Of a stretch of DNA of 64,000 nt, positions 17,650 through 25,556 are shown piece after piece. The stretch covers positions 558,001-622,000 of the forward strand of contig JAUILN010000002.1 in assembly GCA_030432695.1 (NCBI GenBank). Reading direction: 5' to 3'. Under the pieces are notes generated by a model. It was given only the letters and a program-made list of their open reading frames with translations, did no database searches and had not been told where the DNA came from. The translations under genes and the position numbers were made by a program. Origin of the DNA: a bacterium (lineage in GTDB: Bacteria; Planctomycetota; UBA1135; UBA2386). The stretch's first letter is position 1; every line of letters starts with the position of its first letter.

Positions 17650-18651
17650 TTACGCGCCACGCTCCGCCAGGAGCCGTTCGGCCGCGGCACGCACCTCGAG
17701 ACTCTCGTGACGGCTCGCCTCCATGAGAAGCTGGTCGGCGAGCGGACCCTGCGCCCGACGGACGGCCTCGAGTGCGGCGAGGCAGCCGTCGACCGTCGTC
17801 GCGCGGCGGAAGCTCCGCGTCGCGACCTCGGCCGCCCGCGGTGACTCGGTGTTGCCCCAGGCCGCGAGCCACAGTTCGTGATCGGCGGTCCCCGGCGCGG
17901 GCTCCTGCGCGAGCAGGCGCGCGCCGGGGTCGCCGCCATCGGCACCACGCCCGGTCAACGCGCCGAGCACGAGCAGGCTGGTCGAGCCTTCGATCCCATC
18001 GAGCGACGCAGCGCCGACGAGCTGATCCAAGGTCTCCGACGAGGGCGCGGTGAGGCGGTGCATCGCACGCATCGACGCGGCGCGCAATCGCGGCGTGTCG
18101 GCGTCACGGGCGACGCGGACGAGCGCTTGCTGCGACGCGTCGGTCTCGGCCTGCGCGATCGCACACAGCGCGAAGTCCCGCAGCTCGGCCGCGAGGCCGC
18201 CGATCATGACTCGGGCTTCGAGCATCGCGAGAACCTCCGGTCGATCGGCCGCGGCCCACGCCATCGTCACGAACAGGTCGCCGAGCTCGCGGGCACCGGC
18301 GTCGTCGAGATCCTCGCGGGCCAGGAGTTCCGCGGCGCGGGCGAGCGCGGTGTCCGCAGCGAAGCAACGCGAAGCGAGCGCACGGGTCTGCCGCAACACC
18401 GCTTCGGGATCGGCCGGAGCCTCGGTCGCATCCGCGGGCAGCTCTCCTTCCGCGCACAGCCCGACCGGGCCGACCGCGGTGCGCGTCACCTCGACCCACG
18501 GTTCCGCTGGTCGAGCGGCATCAGCTTCGGCCGGTATGGCGGACCGCGAGAACTCCGGAGCGAGGTCCGCCGTGTCGGTCGGCAGGGTCCGGGCGAAGAA
18601 GCCGCAGAGCGTCGCGGCGGAGAGGAACGCGAGAGTGACTCGGGTGGCCAT
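17650..18651 (-). CDS. Exported protein with HEAT-like helical repeats
   Basis: 333 residues from ATG 18651. An upstream in-frame ATG at 18705 would add 18 polar residues ahead of the hydrophobic segment (VTLAFLSAATLCGFFA), so I prefer the shorter form. The N-terminal segment could be an uncleaved anchor or a signal peptide. Residues about 170-330 are Ala/Leu/Arg-rich helices in pairs (ELRDFALCAIAQAE, QQALVRVARDADTPRLRAASMRAMHRL, SLEVRAAAERLLAERG) typical of HEAT repeats, which bind proteins. No catalytic motif is visible. It ends 70 bp from the nucleotidyltransferase pair and follows the unknown exported protein at 18728. Confidence 0.7.
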   Translation of the reverse strand: MATRVTLAFLSAATLCGFFARTLPTDTADLAPEFSRSAIPAEADAARPAEPWVEVTRTAVGPVGLCAEGELPADATEAPADPEAVLRQTRALASRCFAADTALARAAELLAREDLDDAGARELGDLFVTMAWAAADRPEVLAMLEARVMIGGLAAELRDFALCAIAQAETDASQQALVRVARDADTPRLRAASMRAMHRLTAPSSETLDQLVGAASLDGIEGSTSLLVLGALTGRGADGGDPGARLLAQEPAPGTADHELWLAAWGNTESPRAAEVATRSFRRATTVDGCLAALEAVRRAQGPLADQLLMEASRHESLEVRAAAERLLAERGA

Positions 18652-18727
18652 GCCAGGTGGATGGCGCTCGAGCCGCCCGCGTGACGCGGCGAGTTCGAGA
18701 TTCACGGCCGCGGCGCCCGAGACTCCC

Positions 18728-19585
18728 TCAGAACACCGAGAAGACGTGATGCGAGTAGTCCTTGGTGTCGTCGACGAGCGTGCGGGACTCGTCGAAGACG
18801 CCCACGTACGCGATCGGCACCATCGTGAACATGGTCGGCGTCAGGTAGACGAGTGGATACATCGCCCCCTTTGCCGAGAAGTTCTGGCGGACGCGGTAGC
18901 GGCTCGGCATGGCGTGGAGCGTGCCGCCGGCACTCATCGGCGACGCCTGCATGCTGAACCAGAGCCGGTCTCGCAGCGTGAAGGTCGTGCTGACTTCGGA
19001 GCGCGTGAACGCGGTCGCAGGCCCTGCCGATCCCAACGAAGCGCTGGAACTCCAGGCGGAGGTGCGGAGGTCGACATCCGCACCGACCATCCCGCTGGTC
19101 CGCGCCGAGGCCACCCAAGGCTGCCCGCGCGCACCGAACGTCGTCAGGAGCGCCAACCGCGGCGGACCACCGACCGGACCGCCAGTGCCCGGCTCGGTGC
19201 CGGTCACGTCGACCTCGACCAATCGGCTCTGGGTGAAGAACCCCGAGATCGACTCGTTCGCGTCTTCCTCGATCAGGCTCGACGACGACTGGTTGCGGTA
19301 GAACAGCAGCGTGCCGCCCACGTAGATCCGCACCCGCTGTTCGTGGCCGGTGCGACCCAGCGCGCGGGCCCGGGCGTCGGTCCGTACGAGTTCGGTGCCA
19401 TCCGGCATCCAGAGCCGGTTCTCGCAGGTCCCGCCCGCAGACGAGCCGGACCAGGTGTCCGCAGACAGGGTGCCGCGACCGCCGAGAAGGCTGTTGCCCA
19501 CGTTGCGCGTCGTCGAAACCTGGGCGCCGAGAGCGCCGGCTGCCGCGACGAGAAGAGCGATCGTGAGGATGGGAGTGGTGTTCAT
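18728..19585 (-). CDS. Exported protein of unknown function
   Basis: 285 residues. ATG 19585 has a strong Shine-Dalgarno (AAGGAGG about 6 bases upstream). The signal peptide reads LTIALLVAAAGALGAQ. The mature protein is rich in Ser, Thr, Gly and Arg with beta-strand character (HEQRVRIYVGGTLLFYRNQS, AFTRSEVSTTFTLRDRLWF), like a small periplasmic or outer-surface beta-sandwich. I do not recognise a family. The next genes on this strand encode further exported proteins. Confidence 0.75.
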   Translation of the reverse strand: MNTTPILTIALLVAAAGALGAQVSTTRNVGNSLLGGRGTLSADTWSGSSAGGTCENRLWMPDGTELVRTDARARALGRTGHEQRVRIYVGGTLLFYRNQSSSSLIEEDANESISGFFTQSRLVEVDVTGTEPGTGGPVGGPPRLALLTTFGARGQPWVASARTSGMVGADVDLRTSAWSSSASLGSAGPATAFTRSEVSTTFTLRDRLWFSMQASPMSAGGTLHAMPSRYRVRQNFSAKGAMYPLVYLTPTMFTMVPIAYVGVFDESRTLVDDTKDYSHHVFSVF

Positions 19586-19717
19586 CGGGAGCCTCCTTGG
19601 TTGGTCAGACTCCCGGTGGATGGCGACGCCGCATCGGACGTGACGCGCCGAGGTGGCGAATTCCAGTCGGATCGATCCGTCGCCCGAATTCGGGCCTGGC
19701 TCCCGTGACCCGGGCTT

Positions 19718-22336
19718 TTAACGCTCGAGCAGCCGGCTCTCCACGACGTTGGTGAACCCCGAACCTCCGGCCATGTCGAAGACCGCCGCCTGGCAATGGA
19801 CCCGGAGACCGAGCAGGGAAGTCAGGTCGGGGATCGGCAGCTGCCATGGCAGATCGGTGGTTCCGGCAGGCAACGTCGCGGTCCGCAGATCGGCCTGCTG
19901 GAGATCGACGAGCAGCTCCCCGTGCAGGCCAGGAACCGACTGCGGAGCCTGGGGACGGAGGCCGATGACCAGCGTGGCTGCCCGCTCGAACTGCGGGTTG
20001 GCGAGGGCGTCGAGGCGCAGCGACCAAGTGGAGCCGAGCGTCGGCAGACGGTCCGCCGAGAGGTGGCGGATGCGGTTGGGAACGATGCGGGTCCCCTCGA
20101 CCTCGCCGGGGAACGGCCACCCGCTGAACAGTCGGCTCGGCGGGACGCTCAGGACCAGGTCCAGATCACCGTCGAGGTCGGCGTCGAGCAGGGTGCCTCG
20201 CGCGAGCCCGAACCGTTCGACATAGGGCGCGACCGCGGTGGTCGCATCGACGAAGCCACCCGCACCGTCGTTCCGCAGCACCTGGACCCGTCCCTCCCCA
20301 CGGACGATGTCGACATCCCCGTCCTCGTCGAAGTCGCCGAGGCAGAGCTGGTAGTGGGCGTTGGGGTCGACCGCTACGAGATCGGGCAACGCCGCGTAGC
20401 GGAACGTCGTGCCGTCGTTGAACAGCAGGCTGCGGCCGACCACGTCGCCGTCCCCATCGCCATCGAGGTCGGCGATCAGGCAGCGGTGCACGTCGCGCGG
20501 GAAGTCGCGCACCAGCGGATCGACGCCGGGCGGTGGCGGGACCGAGGCCAGCAACTCGAAGGTCGCTCCCCGTCGCAGCCATATCCCTCCGGACGCGGTG
20601 ACCGCATCGTCGCGGCCGTCTCCATCCAGGTCGCCCACGGCGACGAGTGCGGCGCCGAAGCCGCCGGCCGGTAGCCAGCGGTCGGACACCTCCCAGACTC
20701 CGTTGCGATTCTCGCGCGTGCTGCCCACGCCGATCAGGTCGAGGTCCCCGTCGTGATCGAGATCGCTCGGCCAGTGCGGCGTCGCCAGGAAGGTGTTGGG
20801 GAACGACGACGGAGCGACCGCATCGACCAGGAACCCATGTTGGTTGCCGAGACTCTCGTAGCCATCCACGAGCAGTTCGTCGCGGCCGTCGCTGTCCAGA
20901 TCGATCGATTGGCAGAAGCTCAGTTGCAGAGTCCGCAGCGAGCGGAATCCGGCCCCCAGATCTGGAACGAGCGGACCTCGATTGCCCTGAGGGTCGATCC
21001 GGTCGAAGACCAGCATCTGTCGGACTCTGGCGAGATCATGGAAGTCGTCGCTGCGCAGCAGCACCAGATCCCGCGAGCCAGGAGCGCGCATCGAGCCGGT
21101 GGCGACGGTCTCGGCCCCCGGCAACCGATTGCGGTCGCGGACCTCGGCCAGCCTGCCGTCGGGATCGGTCAGGTAGACGACGACCGAACGCGTCATGCGA
21201 TCGCGAACGGCGAAGGTCGATTCCCCGAGGCTGGAGACCAACGCATCCGGATCACCGTCCGCATCGAGGTCGGCGACAACGGGATCGCGGAACGGAGGCG
21301 TCGCCAGTCGTTGCCCGCGGGCGAAGATCCGGCCCTCGTCCGGACTCGAGAACACCGAGACGCTCCGGTCGGCCGATTCCGCATAGACCGTCGACGAGAA
21401 GCCAGCGCGTCGCCCGTCGAATCCGCTGCCGTTCCAGCCGAGCAACGCGCTGCCCTCCGGGCCACCGGCAACCTCGACGTTGACCGGCCAGTCGAAGGGG
21501 CTCGAAGACCGGTAGGCTCCGAGGGGGATCAGCGGACCGGACGGCATCGGCGGATCACCCTGCCATTGCCCGCTGATGGGCGGGTAGGCGACCTCGGTAG
21601 TCGGGAAGCCGCCCTGGCCGTCGTTCAGGGCGTAGAGCACGCGTCCCGGATCGGCGGCGTCGGCTCCGATCAGATCGAGGTCTCCGTCCTCGTCCAGGTC
21701 GAACGCGAGGACCCCACGCAGCGGTTCCGGGTCGCTCGAGTCCTGCCAACGCAGCGCCGGAAGGGTGAGTGGGTAGTCGACCCAGGAGCCGCTGCCCGAC
21801 CGGGTCCAGACCACCACGCGGCGCGTCTCGGTCGCTGCGAAGACCTCGGGGCTGCCATCGAGATCCAGGTCGTGGAGCGCGAGCGGCAGCGCGAACTCGC
21901 CAGTCGGTAGCGACACGTTCGTCGATGGCGCGAAACGACCCGCTCGATCGTTGACGTAGGCTCGCACCGCGAAGCCGGCCGGATCGAGATCACCGGTGAG
22001 CAGGTCCGTATGACCATCGCCATCGAGGTCGACCAGCACCGTACGCGAGAACCCGGGCGCCGACGCACGACCCTGCTCGAGGAACTGCACCTCGCGGTAG
22101 CGGCGCGATGCCGCGTCCATGTGCCAGATCCGGAAGCCATCGGCGACCTCGAGCACCACGTCCTGGTCGCCATCGCCGTCGAGATCGACGACCAGCGGAC
22201 GGCCGCTGCCGAGTTCCTGGGGTGCCGGCGCGTCGGGGACGGAGAACAGCGGGGTCTGCGCGGTCGATAACGCGGCAAGTGCGAGGAGCGCGCACGCGAA
22301 GGGGAGCGCCCGGAGCCGCATTGAAGGGATGGACAT
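19718..22336 (-). CDS. FG-GAP/VCBS-repeat exported protein
   Basis: 872 residues from ATG 22336; the ATGs at 22369 and 22321 are alternatives. The signal peptide is RALPFACALLALAALSTAQ. At least ten calcium-loop motifs of the form DxDxDGxxD are spread along the chain (DLDGDGDQDVV, DLDGDGHTDLL, DLDEDGDLDLI, DLDADGDPDAL, DLDHDGDLDLI, DLDGDGRDDAV, DFDEDGDVDIV, DADLDGDLDLV). These mark the blades of an integrin-alpha-like beta-propeller that binds Ca2+ and often ligands at the cell surface. The C-terminal about 90 residues form a separate module ending in FTNVVESRLLER. Role unknown. Confidence 0.88.
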   Translation of the reverse strand: MSIPSMRLRALPFACALLALAALSTAQTPLFSVPDAPAPQELGSGRPLVVDLDGDGDQDVVLEVADGFRIWHMDAASRRYREVQFLEQGRASAPGFSRTVLVDLDGDGHTDLLTGDLDPAGFAVRAYVNDRAGRFAPSTNVSLPTGEFALPLALHDLDLDGSPEVFAATETRRVVVWTRSGSGSWVDYPLTLPALRWQDSSDPEPLRGVLAFDLDEDGDLDLIGADAADPGRVLYALNDGQGGFPTTEVAYPPISGQWQGDPPMPSGPLIPLGAYRSSSPFDWPVNVEVAGGPEGSALLGWNGSGFDGRRAGFSSTVYAESADRSVSVFSSPDEGRIFARGQRLATPPFRDPVVADLDADGDPDALVSSLGESTFAVRDRMTRSVVVYLTDPDGRLAEVRDRNRLPGAETVATGSMRAPGSRDLVLLRSDDFHDLARVRQMLVFDRIDPQGNRGPLVPDLGAGFRSLRTLQLSFCQSIDLDSDGRDELLVDGYESLGNQHGFLVDAVAPSSFPNTFLATPHWPSDLDHDGDLDLIGVGSTRENRNGVWEVSDRWLPAGGFGAALVAVGDLDGDGRDDAVTASGGIWLRRGATFELLASVPPPPGVDPLVRDFPRDVHRCLIADLDGDGDGDVVGRSLLFNDGTTFRYAALPDLVAVDPNAHYQLCLGDFDEDGDVDIVRGEGRVQVLRNDGAGGFVDATTAVAPYVERFGLARGTLLDADLDGDLDLVLSVPPSRLFSGWPFPGEVEGTRIVPNRIRHLSADRLPTLGSTWSLRLDALANPQFERAATLVIGLRPQAPQSVPGLHGELLVDLQQADLRTATLPAGTTDLPWQLPIPDLTSLLGLRVHCQAAVFDMAGGSGFTNVVESRLLER

Positions 22337-22399
22337 GGCGGGCAACGCGCCCGCGGAAACCGGCCGCAACTGGAAATCCCACGGGCTGGGCGGGGTCCG

Positions 22400-23707
22400 T
22401 CACACGAGCCGTGCAAGCGCCCGCGACACGCCCTCGAGAATCGGCTCCGCGACCGCAGCGGGAAAACCCACCGGCAGGCGCGCACCCACCTGCTCGAGCG
22501 CACGCGGCCCGCACTCCGCGACGTCGCCCAGCACCGCGCGCGCATCGTTCTCGGAGAGCCCCACCGCCTTCGCCGTCGCCATCCAGTGCCGCGGCTGGAT
22601 CCCGCCCCACTCGTAGTGACGGTTCCTGCCGAGCACCGCCATCGCCATCTTCAGTTGCCGCTCGTGGAGCTGCCTGCGGGCGACGACCGGCCAGGCCGAC
22701 AGCACGTCGTAGATCGGCGTGCCACGACTGCGCCCACCCGGCAGCAGGAACAGGCTGAAGTTCTTGGCGTGCCCGTCGATGCCGGCAAGCAGCCAGAACA
22801 CCACCAGTGCCGTGAAGAACCGCCGGCGCTCGGCCTCGGGCTCCATGGTCTGACGCAGCAGGTCGAAGCACGCGGCGACGCCGGGACCGCCATCCGACTC
22901 GTACTTGTTCGCCGGCGCGACGCCGAGCGCCTGGCAGAAGTCCTCCTGGTGCAACCGCATCAGCCACGAACCGTCGGCCGACCAGCGCCGGTCGAAGCGT
23001 TCGACCACCAGCGCCTGCTGGTCCTCGAAGGTCTGCATCTCCACGCGCGGCACCGGCAGGCCGAACGCCGCGACGAGCTGCATGCACAGCCACTCGTTCT
23101 CGACGCTGTCGGTCATGTCGATGCCGTGCGCGCCGGGCCCGATCGGCAGCTTCAGGATGTGGCTGGTCGGCGTCGCGTGCCGCGGCCGGTGCCAGCGCCC
23201 GTCGAGCCGCAGCAGCGCGGTCTTCTCCTGAGCGCCGGCGATCGAGATCCGGAACTCGCGCTCGCGGGTCATGCCGAGCGGCTGGTCGCGGTGGCCGCGC
23301 AGCGTCGCGGCGATCTCGTGGTCGTCGACGGGATCGGCTTCGACCTTGCGCACGTCACGCGGATCGACGCCGGCCGGGTGGATCTGCAGCGCACCGACGC
23401 AGTCACCACCCACGCTCGCCAGGAGATCGAACGGCTGCGCGGACTCCGCACCGAGACGCCCCTGCAATCGCCGCCGCAGATCGACGTTGTCGGGCAGCAG
23501 GTTGTCGAACCAGTCGCCGACGACCGCGCCGCGGAACCCTTCGCGCGACAGCGGCATCGACAGGGAGATCGGCAGGGCACCCTCGCGCTCGAGCCAGGAC
23601 TCCGTGTAGCGGAACCGCTGCTCGCCCTGCGCGGTGCGGGTCCAGGTGCCGACCTCGAGACCGTTCATCGCGACCGTCAGGTCGCGCGCCAGTCGACGCC
23701 GCCCCAT
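22400..23707 (-). CDS. hipA: HipA-type serine/threonine kinase toxin
   Basis: 435 residues, the usual HipA length. The N-terminal HipA_N region includes VVGDWFDNLLPDN. The ATP-binding Gly-rich loop is FRISIAGAQEKTAL, and the catalytic loop is LLAGIDGHAKNFSLFL with Asp311. A metal-binding-type Asp lies in PIYDVLSAWP. HipA kinases phosphorylate glutamyl-tRNA synthetase in E. coli and induce dormancy; the target here is unknown. It begins 3 bp after hipB, so the pair is one operon, with the antitoxin first as usual. Confidence 0.92.
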   Translation of the reverse strand: MGRRRLARDLTVAMNGLEVGTWTRTAQGEQRFRYTESWLEREGALPISLSMPLSREGFRGAVVGDWFDNLLPDNVDLRRRLQGRLGAESAQPFDLLASVGGDCVGALQIHPAGVDPRDVRKVEADPVDDHEIAATLRGHRDQPLGMTREREFRISIAGAQEKTALLRLDGRWHRPRHATPTSHILKLPIGPGAHGIDMTDSVENEWLCMQLVAAFGLPVPRVEMQTFEDQQALVVERFDRRWSADGSWLMRLHQEDFCQALGVAPANKYESDGGPGVAACFDLLRQTMEPEAERRRFFTALVVFWLLAGIDGHAKNFSLFLLPGGRSRGTPIYDVLSAWPVVARRQLHERQLKMAMAVLGRNRHYEWGGIQPRHWMATAKAVGLSENDARAVLGDVAECGPRALEQVGARLPVGFPAAVAEPILEGVSRALARLV

Positions 23708-23710
23708 CGC

Positions 23711-23962
23711 TCAGCCGTCCTCCCACGGTGCCGGCGGCAGGGTTTCAGGCTTGGGCCGCACCACCAGTTCCAGGCCGAGCACGGCGGCGAGCTTCAGGAT
23801 GGTGTCGAGCCCCGGGGGCGCGACGTCGCGCTCGATCTTGGAGACCGTCGCCTGCGTCAGACCGGCCCGCTCGGCGAGCCCGGCCTGGGTCAGTCCGAGC
23901 CGACGCCGGGCATCGCGGAGGACATGGCCGAGGGCGGACGTGGAGTAGACGATCTGGACCAT
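23711..23962 (-). CDS. hipB: HipB-type XRE-family antitoxin/repressor
   Basis: 83 residues from ATG 23962. The frame continues upstream, but this start puts the protein right downstream of the AT-rich operator region. The helix-turn-helix covers about residues 10-65 (LRDARRRLGLTQAGLAERAGL, TQATVSKIERD), with the Q..LA...G.....S..E pattern of XRE proteins. HipB neutralises HipA and represses its own operon. The C-terminal tail (RPKPETLPPAPWEDG) ends in Trp-Glu-Asp-Gly; in E. coli the HipB tail also carries a Trp and sets its stability. Expected dimer binding site: 23999-24012. Confidence 0.9.
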   Translation of the reverse strand: MVQIVYSTSALGHVLRDARRRLGLTQAGLAERAGLTQATVSKIERDVAPPGLDTILKLAAVLGLELVVRPKPETLPPAPWEDG

Positions 23963-23998
23963 GGCGCGCTGGATTCCCAGACTACATAAACACGTAGC

Positions 23999-24012
23999 AT
24001 ATCGTGCGATAT
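23999..24012. promoter_or_regulatory. Putative HipB operator (palindrome ATATCG-TG-CGATAT)
   Basis: A perfect 14-bp palindrome lies 37 bp upstream of the hipB ATG inside an AT-rich island (about 23985-24040) that contrasts with the surrounding GC content. The E. coli HipB operator is TATCC-N8-GGATA; the half site TATCG here is close, with a shorter spacer. A second, weaker dyad (CTAC-N8-GTAG, 23982-23997) abuts it on the hipB side. Autoregulation by HipB or HipBA is inferred. Confidence 0.55.
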
Positions 24013-24059
24013 ATTTTGCGGATTTATACTCCTCAGGAATCCTGTGTCGGAAACTCCCG

Positions 24060-25556
24060 TCACAGCGCGATCCGCAGCGATCGACCGAATCCGAACGCCT
24101 GGATCGGTTGGTCGACGGCCCCCCACCAGAACCACACCGGCGCCGGGAAGGGCAGCGGCTGGTTCGGGATCGGCACGACCAGGTGCTCCGGCCCGCCGCC
24201 GCGCGGGTCGGTGGGGTCGCGCTGCGGGTTGGAGGTCGGCGACACGGGGAACCAACCAACCGGCGCCAACACCGCCAGGTCGCAGCCCGCGAAGCCCGGG
24301 CCGCGGCCCGACGACGGCCAGCCGGCCATCGTGGAGATCAGCCGGGCGCCCGAAGACGGCGAAGGCCCCGCCTCGCGGAACACCGACGCGGCGATCCGGG
24401 TCTGGAAGTTCGGCGGGGTGCGGGTCGCCTCCGGCGTGCCCATCAGCAATCGCATCACCTGGCGCCGACCCGGGTCGACGCTGCAGATCGCATCGACGTC
24501 GTCCACCGACACCAGACCGATGCGGTCCGAGACCTTGCGCCCGTCGGCTTCGCGGTAGTCGCGGATCAACAGGACCGGCGGCATCGGCAGGCCGGGGAAG
24601 GTGAAGCCCTTGCCGAACAGGATCGGGTCGCGGCCGGGACTCGCGGTGGAGAACAGCAGCTCGCCGCTGCCGCCGCCGGCGGCCAGCGAACTGCCGAGGT
24701 CGATGGCGATCGCGTCCACCTCCTCGGCATCCGACAGGCCGAGGTTGGCAGGGGTCAGGAACACGCTCGGCGTCGCCCAGGCGGCACCGGTCCACTCGGT
24801 CCAGAACACCGTGGCGCCGCTCGGCACCGTGCCGCCCCACCAGGCTGCGGGCACGTCGCCGAGGGTCGCGGTGCTGACCGAGAAGAACACTCGCGGCACG
24901 TTGAGGGGCGGCGGCAGCGACGCCGCGAGCGACGGGTTCGAGGTGAACAGCAGCCCGTAGAGCAGGTCGTGCGCGTCGATGTCGTGCACCGAGCCGGGCG
25001 CCAGCGCGAACTCCGAGCTGTCGTGGGCACGTTGGACCACGTCGGTGAACTCGCCGGGCAGAGCGCCACCGTTGAGGATGTAGCTGAACAGGTCGCCCGC
25101 GGCGCCGCCGGAGCGCCCACGCTCGCCGGCGATCACGCCACCGGACCGACCCAGCGTGCCGCGGGTCACCGAGAAGGTGATCGCACCCCAGTTGCCCGGC
25201 GGCACCTCCACCACGCCGTCGTCGGTGGCGAGCACCCAGTCGAGGCCCATCGACAGCGCGTCGATGTCGGGCCGCGGCGAGATGCCCTGCAGGATCGCAT
25301 CGGTGCGGAAGTCGGGACGACCGGGCAGCGGCGCCGGCGCGACGGTCGGCGTGGTGCCGGTGAACAGACCGATGCGCTTGTCGAGGATCTCGGTCGCGTC
25401 GATCGGGCCGGTGAATCCGACCGCGCCCGGCGCCAACGAGAAGCCGTGGGGCGCCGCGAGGAACGGACCCTGCGATTGCGGCTCGAGGGCGACCTGCGCG
25501 GCGGCGAGCGACGTGGTGACCAGGCAGGCCACGAGACAGCGGCAGATCGTCTTCAT
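24060..25556 (-). CDS. Exported protein of unknown function in ECF-kinase operon
   Basis: 498 residues. ATG 25556 overlaps the kinase stop codon (ATGA, 4 bp), so translation is coupled. The signal peptide is ICRCLVACLVTTSLAAAQ. The mature protein is hydrophobic-polar mixed with short beta strands, and contains GFSLAPGAVGFTGP, LLFTSNPSLAASLPPPL and DAEEVDAIAIDL, sequences I associate with planctomycete exported proteins of unknown fold. No catalytic motif is seen. Being the last gene of an operon with an ECF sigma factor and a membrane kinase, it may be a sensed or regulated surface protein; that is inference. It ends 97 bp before hipB on the same strand. Confidence 0.75.
   Translation of the reverse strand: MKTICRCLVACLVTTSLAAAQVALEPQSQGPFLAAPHGFSLAPGAVGFTGPIDATEILDKRIGLFTGTTPTVAPAPLPGRPDFRTDAILQGISPRPDIDALSMGLDWVLATDDGVVEVPPGNWGAITFSVTRGTLGRSGGVIAGERGRSGGAAGDLFSYILNGGALPGEFTDVVQRAHDSSEFALAPGSVHDIDAHDLLYGLLFTSNPSLAASLPPPLNVPRVFFSVSTATLGDVPAAWWGGTVPSGATVFWTEWTGAAWATPSVFLTPANLGLSDAEEVDAIAIDLGSSLAAGGGSGELLFSTASPGRDPILFGKGFTFPGLPMPPVLLIRDYREADGRKVSDRIGLVSVDDVDAICSVDPGRRQVMRLLMGTPEATRTPPNFQTRIAASVFREAGPSPSSGARLISTMAGWPSSGRGPGFAGCDLAVLAPVGWFPVSPTSNPQRDPTDPRGGGPEHLVVPIPNQPLPFPAPVWFWWGAVDQPIQAFGFGRSLRIAL

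Noticed and set aside
19668-19695. Two neighbouring palindromes (CGGATCGATCCG and GCCCGAATTCGGGC) between exported-protein genes
   Set aside because: Palindromes of 12-14 bp are expected several to many times in 64 kb of this composition; nothing else marks them as operators.
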